DNA of 11,051 nt, from NCBI GenBank assembly GCA_964626885.1, contig CAZVJA010000179.1, positions 1 through 11,051 of the forward strand, read 5' to 3'. Below, piece after piece: positions 5,887 through 11,051 of the stretch. Below the pieces are notes generated by a model. It did no database searches, was not told the origin of the DNA, and saw nothing but the letters and a program-made list of their open reading frames with translations. Every line of letters starts with the position of its first letter. Position 1 is the stretch's first letter. Made by a program: the position numbers and the translations under genes. The stretch comes from CAZVJA01 sp964626885 (GTDB lineage: Bacteria; Planctomycetota; Planctomycetia; Planctomycetales; Planctomycetaceae).

Positions 5887-6630
5887 ATGAACGCTTATGA
5901 CTCTCTGGCTGACGATTACTACGTCAACCTGAACCTCAATACCGAGATGCAGCTCCCTCAGGGACGTGAAACAATCCTCGGCTTCTTTGAACGCGTTCAG
6001 AAACAATACCCGACGCTACGAAACTTTTACACTCGCGAGAACGGCGATTTCGTCCTCGAGGAAGACAAGGACCAGGGGCACCAGCGCTGGCTCTCGCTCG
6101 AACCGCGGCGCATCTGTTCGGGCTTCGTCAACCCGCCGACTCCCGACGCCGCCGTCGAGCAGCACAACCTCGTGCTCGAGCTCGTGCCGTACATGCTCTC
6201 CGTCAGCCCGCTCGATTGCGAAGCGCTCGATTACATGCTCGGCTTCGATTTCTCCTACCGGGGGAACCACGACGAGCTGGTGGCGGACGCTCTCGGCACA
6301 GGTTCGGCCTTCGACGGCATGATCGAAGCGGCCGGCGCGAAAGTCCTCAACTTCGAACCGTCGATCACCATCGGGCTTGATGAATCATGTCGCCTGCAAG
6401 CGCGGCTGATGATCGAAACCCGCACCAACGCCTACCAGGTTCGACGGGGGGAATACCCCGAGGACCAGATCAGCGTTTACTTCACAGTGCGGCAATACGG
6501 GAGCCTCGAAAGCGGAAACTCCTTCGAGTCGACCCTCGCGCGGCTGCGCGAGCAAAGTGACGAACTGATGCAGTCGTACGTCATCGACCACGTCCTCCGC
6601 CCGCTGGCGCAAGCGATCTCGACGAAGTAG
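5887..6630 (+). CDS. Conserved-looking hypothetical protein, 247 aa, unassigned
   Basis: I do not recognise a named domain. The protein is soluble and acidic, with no signal peptide or membrane segment. The N-terminus (MNAYDSLADDYYVNLNLNTEM) is rich in Asp, Tyr and Asn. The middle contains LDCEALDYMLGFDFSYRGNHDEL (residues 109-131), dense in Asp, Cys and His. The C-terminal half has alternating patterns suggesting beta strands (LQARLMIETRTNAYQVRRGEY; ISVYFTVRQYG) and ends in a helix (DELMQSYVIDHVLRPLAQAI). Codon use and motif density look like a real, constrained protein. The ATG at 5887 is preferred because GAGG lies 9 nt upstream. The long open frame before it is antisense to ogt and 5' leader. 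It is monocistronic: convergent with the hydrolase downstream and divergent from ogt upstream. Nothing in the context fixes its role. Confidence 0.78.
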   Translation: MNAYDSLADDYYVNLNLNTEMQLPQGRETILGFFERVQKQYPTLRNFYTRENGDFVLEEDKDQGHQRWLSLEPRRICSGFVNPPTPDAAVEQHNLVLELVPYMLSVSPLDCEALDYMLGFDFSYRGNHDELVADALGTGSAFDGMIEAAGAKVLNFEPSITIGLDESCRLQARLMIETRTNAYQVRRGEYPEDQISVYFTVRQYGSLESGNSFESTLARLREQSDELMQSYVIDHVLRPLAQAISTK

Positions 6631-6636
6631 CTGGGG

Positions 6637-6654
6637 ATTGAAGCGGACTTCAAT
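6637..6654. terminator. Stem-loop between convergent genes, possible bidirectional terminator
   Basis: ATTGAAG (6637-6643) and CTTCAAT (6648-6654) form a perfect 7-bp stem with a CGGA tetraloop, extendable by a G-U and a G-C pair in RNA. It begins 7 bp after the stop of the 247-aa protein gene and lies within the 83-bp gap before the convergent hydrolase gene. No T-run follows. A second, weaker stem (GCGG/CCGC) sits at 6698-6709. Confidence 0.4.
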
Positions 6655-6713
6655 TCGCGTCTGCAACGCCCAAAGCTGGACGACACATAGTCCGATTGCG
6701 GAAGACCGCTTGG

Positions 6714-7670
6714 TTATTCTTTCTCAGCCAGCGAATCGACCGCCATTTTGTTGAAGACCTCGACTAGCCGGCGGTCGTAGTTTTCCTTGTCGACTGTTCG
6801 CGCACCGTTATGACGGGCATCCGGCACGATCCAGACCTCGCATTTGTCGCCGCCGATGCATTCGCCGACATGTTCGGCGATTTCGGAGGGAATATACGTG
6901 TCGCGACCATCGGCGATCACGAGCACTGGTCGATTCCGAAGCCGCGGCAGTACCCGCTCCAGCATTGTAAACCTGCGTCCAAGACGATACTGGCTGACGA
7001 TCCGGGCCATCTCCAACGTCAGACGGATGTGCCACAGAGGGGACAATTTCATCACCCAGCCGGGCACGTAGAGCGACGCCCAGCGGAGCGTGTAATGCAA
7101 CAGCATACTCCGCGTGGTGCTCACCCCTTCGCAGACCACTGCCTTGACGTCGTTGCTCACCGCTCCAACAGCGAGTACGGCGCACCCACCGCGACTGATT
7201 CCAAAGAGACCCATCGGCAGGCCGCGAAGGTCATCCCGATGACGGACATAACGGAGCACGGCTTTCAGGTCGGCCACTTCATATTGGCTGAGCCAATGCG
7301 AAGGGTCGTACCCCGGCATGTGGTCGCTCTCCCCCTGATTGCGGAAATCGAAAGAGAGGACGTGAAATCCGGCGTCCTGTAACGCCTGGCCGTACGACAT
7401 CGCAGACCAGTGGTTCCCTCCCATCTCGGGTGCAAAGATGACAAGCCCGCGCGGAGGCTGGGCCGCGGCGCGGTAAAAGCTGCCGCGCAGGTTCAACTCG
7501 TTCGTGGAAGGAATGGTGAGTGTTTCCGCGTCCGGATCGGGAGGAGAGAACTCGACTCCGAATGGAGGGCGATTCTCGAAGATCGGGAGGATCTTCGTGA
7601 CACAGATCCCCTGCGCGACGAAGTTGGCCGCGAGGATTCCGATCAACACCCAGAACACGATCCACGCCAC
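6714..7670 (-). CDS. Membrane-anchored alpha/beta hydrolase
   Basis: This is a 318-aa alpha/beta-hydrolase fold protein with an N-terminal transmembrane anchor (about residues 1-22, MAWIVFWVLIGILAANFVAQ). The nucleophile elbow is GISRGG with Ser159, and the acid is probably Asp257 in DGRDTYIP. The catalytic His is His287 in DARHNGA, and the oxyanion-hole region APEMGGNHW is at about 80-88. The SFDFRNQGESD strand-turn is typical of esterases and thioesterases of the family. The substrate is unknown. The start is uncertain. GTG 7670 has GGAG 6 nt upstream and begins the membrane segment. An in-frame GTG at 7745 would add 25 residues that lack hydrophobic or family character and has no ribosome binding site, but it lies just 18 nt after the fabF stop. 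It is last in the fabG-ACP-fabZ-fabF direction, so it may hydrolyse the acyl product; that role is inferred from context only. Confidence 0.85.
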   Translation of the reverse strand: MAWIVFWVLIGILAANFVAQGICVTKILPIFENRPPFGVEFSPPDPDAETLTIPSTNELNLRGSFYRAAAQPPRGLVIFAPEMGGNHWSAMSYGQALQDAGFHVLSFDFRNQGESDHMPGYDPSHWLSQYEVADLKAVLRYVRHRDDLRGLPMGLFGISRGGCAVLAVGAVSNDVKAVVCEGVSTTRSMLLHYTLRWASLYVPGWVMKLSPLWHIRLTLEMARIVSQYRLGRRFTMLERVLPRLRNRPVLVIADGRDTYIPSEIAEHVGECIGGDKCEVWIVPDARHNGARTVDKENYDRRLVEVFNKMAVDSLAEKE

Positions 7671-7676
7671 GACATT

Positions 7677-7680
7677 CTCC
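7677..7680 (-). promoter_or_regulatory. Ribosome binding site favouring the GTG 7670 start of the hydrolase
   Basis: On the minus strand GGAG lies 6 nt before the GTG at 7670. The alternative GTG at 7745 has no purine-rich site in the 20 nt before it. This is modest evidence because the match is only four bases. Confidence 0.4.
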
Positions 7681-7763
7681 AGAGCGAGCGGTGCTGAATG
7701 GGGCGACGCGTTATGGGTACTTCGATCGAATGTTACCTGACACACTCGAATATCGTCGGCTGG

Positions 7764-9047
7764 TCAGCCCTTGTACTCCGCAAACACGAGCGAAATGTTC
7801 TGTCCACCGAAGCCGAAGCTGTTCGACAGCGCCCGCCGAACGGTCGCTTCGCGTGCCTGATTCGGAATATAGTCCAAGTCGCATTCGGGGTCGGGGGTTT
7901 CATAGTTGATCGTCGGTGGGAGCACGCCGTTCTGAATGGCCAGCAGACAGGTGATGGCTTCCACGCTGCCGGCCGCCGCGATGAGATGCCCCATCATGCT
8001 TTTGATGCTTGAGACCGGAGTTTTGGCTGCGTCCTCGCCGAGGGCCTGCTTGATCGCCATCGTTTCGACCCGGTCATTGACTTCGGTGCTGGTGCCGTGG
8101 GCGTTGATGTAATCGAGGTCATTGGTATTGAGTTCAGCGTCGCGCAAAGCCATTTTCATGCAGGCGGTCGCACCACGTCCCTGTGGATGAATGTCGGTAA
8201 TTCGGTAGGCGTCCGCGCTCGAACCGTAGCCGATGACTTCCCCGTAAATCTTCGCTCCCCGAGCCTTGGCGCGGGAAAGTTCTTCGAGAATGACCATTCC
8301 CGCGCCTTCGCCGAGGACGAAGCCGTCGCGGTTCTTGTCGAACGGCCGCGAGGCTCCCTGAGGGTCTTCATTATGCGTGGAGAGGGCGGTCAGCAGGTTG
8401 AATCCCGTGACACCGAAGGGATGAATCATGCTATGCGCGCCGCCGGAGAGCATTGCTTCCGCGTCGCCACGGCGGATGATTTCAGTCGCCTCGCCGATCG
8501 CCTGGCTCGATGCGGCGCAGGCCGTCAGGCAGTTGAGGTTTGGTCCCTGGGCATTGAACAGGCTCGCGAGATGCCCCGAAGGCATGTTCGGCTCCTGCTC
8601 AAGCTCAGACTGTGCGTTGAGTCGTTCGAGACCGGCGCGCGTGAAATGCTCGAGGTCGAGCTCGCCATTCTTTTGCGCTTCGGCAACCATGCTCATGAAA
8701 AGCTGAAAATCCTGTTGTCCTTCGCCGGCTCCGAGGTAGACGCCGAACTCGGCGGGATTCAACTTGGAATCGAGGATTCCCGAGTCTTTGACAGCCTGTG
8801 TGGCAGCGGCGATGGCATAACGGATGTTCTTGCCCGCATGCTCGAAACGCTCCGGGTTGTCACAGTAATCCTCCATGCGGAAGTCGTGGATTTCGGCAGC
8901 GAACTTTGTGGGGAAATTCGATGCGTCGAAGCTGGTAATCTTGCCGACGCCGCTGCGCGCTTCGCACAGCGATTTCCACATGGAAGCCACATCCTTGCCG
9001 ATGGGGGTCATACAACCGATACCGGTGACCACGACTCGTCGTCTCAT
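7764..9047 (-). CDS. fabF: Beta-ketoacyl-ACP synthase, FabF (KAS II) family
   Basis: It condenses malonyl-ACP with an acyl-ACP, the chain-extension step of a type II fatty-acid or related pathway. The 427-aa protein begins RRVVVTGIGCMTPIG. The catalytic triad is Cys177 in LTACAASSQAIG, His317 in INAHGTSTEVND and His354 in KSMMGHLIAAAGSVE, with the conserved Lys349. GFVLGEGAGM (242-251) and the C-terminal SNSFGFGGQN (408-417) loop are present. Compared with E. coli FabF it is about 14 residues longer, mainly between GAGEG (106-110) and GHLAS (158-162), a region near the substrate channel. It also has MMGH where MTGH is usual, and Gln416 where the gating loop normally reads GGTN. These may mark a planctomycete subfamily with different chain specificity. 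The start ATG matches the family start, and the ribosome binding site is weak. It may have its own promoter at 9186-9214. Confidence 0.93.
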   Translation of the reverse strand: MRRRVVVTGIGCMTPIGKDVASMWKSLCEARSGVGKITSFDASNFPTKFAAEIHDFRMEDYCDNPERFEHAGKNIRYAIAAATQAVKDSGILDSKLNPAEFGVYLGAGEGQQDFQLFMSMVAEAQKNGELDLEHFTRAGLERLNAQSELEQEPNMPSGHLASLFNAQGPNLNCLTACAASSQAIGEATEIIRRGDAEAMLSGGAHSMIHPFGVTGFNLLTALSTHNEDPQGASRPFDKNRDGFVLGEGAGMVILEELSRAKARGAKIYGEVIGYGSSADAYRITDIHPQGRGATACMKMALRDAELNTNDLDYINAHGTSTEVNDRVETMAIKQALGEDAAKTPVSSIKSMMGHLIAAAGSVEAITCLLAIQNGVLPPTINYETPDPECDLDYIPNQAREATVRRALSNSFGFGGQNISLVFAEYKG

Positions 9048-9185
9048 CGGAATTGTCTCGTCGCAGGGAATTGTTTGAAGGGGAACTTAAGCAACCGGAG
9101 TGAAGAGACTGTTCGGCTGGCTCCAACGTTCTCGAAAGTCAGGGTCGGCCGGGCAGCCCGTCGAACGACTCCGTTTTGCATACTC

Positions 9186-9214
9186 ATTAAACTTTATTCC
9201 GCAAAACAGGTGAA
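9186..9214 (-). promoter_or_regulatory. Putative internal promoter for fabF
   Basis: On the minus strand TTCACC (9209-9214, 4/6 to -35) is followed by a 17-bp spacer and TTTAAT (9186-9191, 5/6 to -10). This falls in the 174-bp gap between the dehydratase and fabF genes, and the AT-rich patch stands out from its GC-rich surroundings. If real, fabF and the hydrolase could be transcribed apart from the upstream genes. Confidence 0.4.
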
Positions 9215-9221
9215 GGGTGGG

Positions 9222-9737
9222 TCAACCGCCCGAGGCAGGGGTCGCCGAACCTTCGTTCGGGCAGTTCCCCGCCTTCCCGACTTGCAGGACGTGCAGGGTA
9301 TTTTCAGAGAAGACAAAACTCTTACCGCTGCCATCGTCTGGGGTGGGAGCCTGAGCCGGATCGAGATGCGAAAAGACGATTTCGGCTTCGGCCACCAGCC
9401 GCTCTCCCACCGTGGCAACACATTCCACCACGCCCCCCTCGGGCCGAACGTTCAGCAGTTTCGCCGAATAAGTGATCGTGTCTCCCGGAATCGCCCAGCT
9501 ATGGAATGTGATCTTCGGAACTTTAGCCAGGATGACGATCTCGCGATAATTGTTCGCCTCTCCCAACAGAATGCCGCCGGTTTGTGCCATGCCTTCCAGC
9601 ATCAATGAACCTGGCATGACCGCGAAGTGGGGGTAATGGTCGTGCAGATGCTCTTCCGCGAGGGAGACGTTTTTTAACGCCTTCGCGTGGGAACCGCTCA
9701 CGAATTCCACGAATCGGTCAATCCAAATCCAGCGCAT
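9222..9737 (-). CDS. FabA/FabZ-like 3-hydroxyacyl-ACP dehydratase (hot-dog fold)
   Basis: It is predicted to dehydrate 3-hydroxyacyl-ACP to trans-2-enoyl-ACP, the step between FabG and the enoyl reductase. The 171-aa protein has the central-helix signature: HYPHFAVMPGSLMLEGMAQTGG (34-55). His34 and Glu48 are separated by 14 residues, as the catalytic pair is in FabZ. The usual FabZ loop HFPGxPxMPG is changed here to HYPHFAVMPG, with Gly to His and Pro to Ala beside the active site. The beta strands that follow (IVILAKVPKITFHSWAIPGDTI; VECVATVGERLVAEAEIVFS) fit the hot-dog core. The last 45 residues form a Pro/Gly/Ser-rich tail not seen in ordinary FabZ (about 145-150 aa). The start ATG 9737 fits; AAGGA is 12 nt upstream, somewhat far. 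It lies between ACP and FabF, which supports the role. Confidence 0.88.
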   Translation of the reverse strand: MRWIWIDRFVEFVSGSHAKALKNVSLAEEHLHDHYPHFAVMPGSLMLEGMAQTGGILLGEANNYREIVILAKVPKITFHSWAIPGDTITYSAKLLNVRPEGGVVECVATVGERLVAEAEIVFSHLDPAQAPTPDDGSGKSFVFSENTLHVLQVGKAGNCPNEGSATPASGG

Positions 9738-9895
9738 AAATGCATGCGATCCTTGTGGATATCAGCGACAAAAGGAGACGCAAATCCTCCACCCAAATTC
9801 TGGCAAAGAAGTGGCCGTTTCGTGTTTGCCGCTGCTGCTGCCAGCCGGTTCATGAATCCGGGGCCGTTCCCTCGCCCGGACGGCGAACGTCTTCG

Positions 9896-10282
9896 TCAGC
9901 CCAGTTTTGCCTTCAGAAAATTCACGATCATCTGGACCGTGAACAGATCCTGGATATTTTCCACTTTGGGATCATCCGCCAGCTTATCGATATCGGCATG
10001 CGGCATGCGTTTCCGCAATTCGTCGATACCAGCCTGAGTGATGGACCCGTCTTTCACGAATCCGGAATCGGGAGAGGCCAGATTCTCGGGGAACAGTTCG
10101 CCGCGCGGAATCTTCACGTTGAAGTTCTTTTCCAGGCGGAAAACGATGTCCAGAAAGTCGATCGACTCCGCGCCGAGATCTCCTACCAGCGTCGCCTCCG
10201 GAGTGCATTCGTCCTCATCGACTCCCAGCGCGTCGACAAGCGTGGCCTGAACCTTCTCGAAAATATCCTCAGTCGTCGGCAT
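9896..10282 (-). CDS. Acyl carrier protein, unusually long form with an insertion
   Basis: It carries the growing acyl chain as a thioester on a phosphopantetheine arm. Residues 1-60 read as a normal ACP: helix 1 (EDIFEKVQATLVDAL), the acidic loop, then LGAESIDFLDIVFRLEKNFNVKIP with Ser40 as the predicted phosphopantetheine site. Two things are unusual. The conserved Asp-Ser-Leu is Glu-Ser-Ile here. Between the third helix and the final helix (QDLFTVQMIVNFLKAKLG, 111-128) lie about 45 extra residues (LFPENL to DPKVENI) containing a predicted helix around ITQAGIDELRKRM. Length is 128 against about 78 for AcpP. The start ATG has AGGAG 9 nt upstream. The protein is acidic, as usual for ACPs. It is downstream of fabG and upstream of a dehydratase and FabF, so those are its likely partners. 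Confidence 0.9.
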   Translation of the reverse strand: MPTTEDIFEKVQATLVDALGVDEDECTPEATLVGDLGAESIDFLDIVFRLEKNFNVKIPRGELFPENLASPDSGFVKDGSITQAGIDELRKRMPHADIDKLADDPKVENIQDLFTVQMIVNFLKAKLG

Positions 10283-10392
10283 CTAGCGTCTCTCCTCTGT
10301 TCCAGGTTTAGTCGCACTGCGGAACATCGACCGGAGCCGATGCCCACCGCGAATTGTGTGAGTCCGTCCTGAAAAATTCCTCGTGATCAATT

Positions 10393-10408
10393 CCGGAGTC
10401 AACTCCGG
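10393..10408. other. Perfect 7-bp dyad between fabG and the ACP gene
   Basis: CCGGAGT (10393-10399) and ACTCCGG (10402-10408) form an inverted repeat with a 2-bp centre in the 216-bp gap between fabG and the ACP gene. No T-run follows on the minus strand. It could be an operator, an RNA processing hairpin or an attenuator. A TTGACT on the minus strand overlaps it but has no good -10 box. The rest of the gap shows nothing recognisable except the ACP ribosome binding site. Confidence 0.35.
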
Positions 10409-10498
10409 CTACAGCTTGGCGCGGCGAACCGATTCAACCGTGCCTACCCACTCTTGTCCTCGAAGATTTCCGCACTGTTGTTGCAGATTTCTTTTCGT

Positions 10499-11051
10499 TC
10501 AACCCATGCCTCCCAGCGTCAGGCCGCCGTCAACCCGCAGAATTTGTCCTGTAATGTAGGACGATTCGTCCGTCGCCAGAAAGACCACCGCGTTGGAGAC
10601 ATCGTCCGGCTTACCCAGTCGTCTGGCCGGAATTTTCTTCTGAATCTGATCTCCGGCGGCGTTGCGGACCGCTTCGGTCATGTCGGTCTCGATAAAGCCA
10701 GGGGCAACGGCGTTGACGGTGATTCCCCGCCGGGCTAGCTCGGTCGCCAGGCAGCGGGTGAAGCCGTCGATGCCACCCTTGCTCGCCGCGTAATTCGCCT
10801 GGCCGGGATTTCCGAACTCCGCCGCCACGCTTGAGATATTAATGATTCGACCATGTCGGGCCGACATCATCGGCCGCGTGACCGACTGGCAGAAGTTGTA
10901 GACGCTTCCCAGGTTGGTGTCGATCACTTCCTGCCAGTTTTCGGGGGGCATCGTCGCCAGCAGGCCATCCCGGATGACGCCCGCATTATTGACGAGAATA
11001 TCGATCTTCTCCCACTTTTCGAGCACCTGTTCGACGACGCGGTCTGCTTCG
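10499..11051 (-). CDS. fabG: 3-oxoacyl-ACP reductase FabG (partial, N-terminus off window)
   Basis: It is an NADPH-dependent short-chain dehydrogenase that reduces 3-oxoacyl-ACP to 3-hydroxyacyl-ACP. The frame is open through the right edge (…EADRVVEQVLEKWEKIDILVNNAG), so about 65 N-terminal residues, including the Rossmann TGxxxGIG motif, are missing. The 183 visible residues hold NNAG, the catalytic Asn in DTNLGSVYN, INISS with the catalytic Ser, YAASK with Tyr and Lys, and NAVAPGFIETDM. The C-terminal end is SSYITGQILRVDGGL, the standard FabG ending. The GTG at 11026 is internal, not the start. It is the first gene in view of the minus-strand set fabG, ACP, dehydratase, fabF, hydrolase. 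Confidence 0.93.
   Translation of the reverse strand, partial: EADRVVEQVLEKWEKIDILVNNAGVIRDGLLATMPPENWQEVIDTNLGSVYNFCQSVTRPMMSARHGRIINISSVAAEFGNPGQANYAASKGGIDGFTRCLATELARRGITVNAVAPGFIETDMTEAVRNAAGDQIQKKIPARRLGKPDDVSNAVVFLATDESSYITGQILRVDGGLTLGGMG

Noticed and set aside
8097..9608. A 503-codon open frame on the plus strand
   Set aside because: It lies antisense to fabF and the dehydratase gene, whose catalytic motifs are unmistakable. Its translation has no recognisable domain. Long antisense frames are expected in GC-rich coding DNA.

Overview
The window looks like chromosomal DNA of a planctomycete (Planctomycetota). This is an inference from gene content. A DUF2617 protein, a Tyr/Gly-rich secreted protein, an ArnT/PMT-like membrane protein fragment, and a fabG - long ACP - dehydratase - FabF set are together a combination I associate with that phylum. 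The DNA is moderately GC-rich, genes are spaced by 100-300 bp gaps, and several starts are non-ATG (TTG, GTG). There are no rRNA or tRNA genes, CRISPR arrays, insertion sequences or phage genes, so this reads as a core or conserved region, not a mobile island.

Left part (1-3570, plus strand): the C-terminal part of a multi-pass glycosyltransferase-like membrane protein enters from the left edge. After a 291-bp gap with a perfect 10-bp hairpin and a good sigma70-type promoter comes a two-gene unit. It holds moaC (molybdenum cofactor synthesis, TTG start) and, 6 nt later, a long-chain trans-polyprenyl diphosphate synthase (probably the quinone side chain). A 172-bp gap with a REP-like inverted repeat separates these from a CPBP-family intramembrane metalloprotease.

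Middle (3571-6713): on the minus strand lie a small secreted Tyr/Gly-rich protein with its own promoter, a DUF2617 protein, and an O6-alkylguanine-DNA alkyltransferase (ogt). ogt and DUF2617 may be co-transcribed. Diverging from ogt on the plus strand is a 247-aa conserved-looking protein that I cannot assign. Its promoter overlaps the ogt start codon and gives a leader of about 160 nt.

Right part (6714-11051, minus strand): transcription runs fabG (cut by the right edge) -> an unusually long acyl carrier protein -> a FabA/FabZ-like hot-dog dehydratase -> a FabF-like ketosynthase -> a membrane-anchored alpha/beta hydrolase. Together these give the ketoreductase, carrier, dehydratase and condensing enzyme of a fatty-acid elongation cycle, with a possible hydrolase for product release. 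The ACP has a roughly 45-residue insertion and ESI in place of DSL at the phosphopantetheine site. The dehydratase has an altered active-site loop and the ketosynthase has an insertion. These shared departures suggest a dedicated second acyl-chain pathway instead of housekeeping FAS II, and this is the most interesting system in the window.
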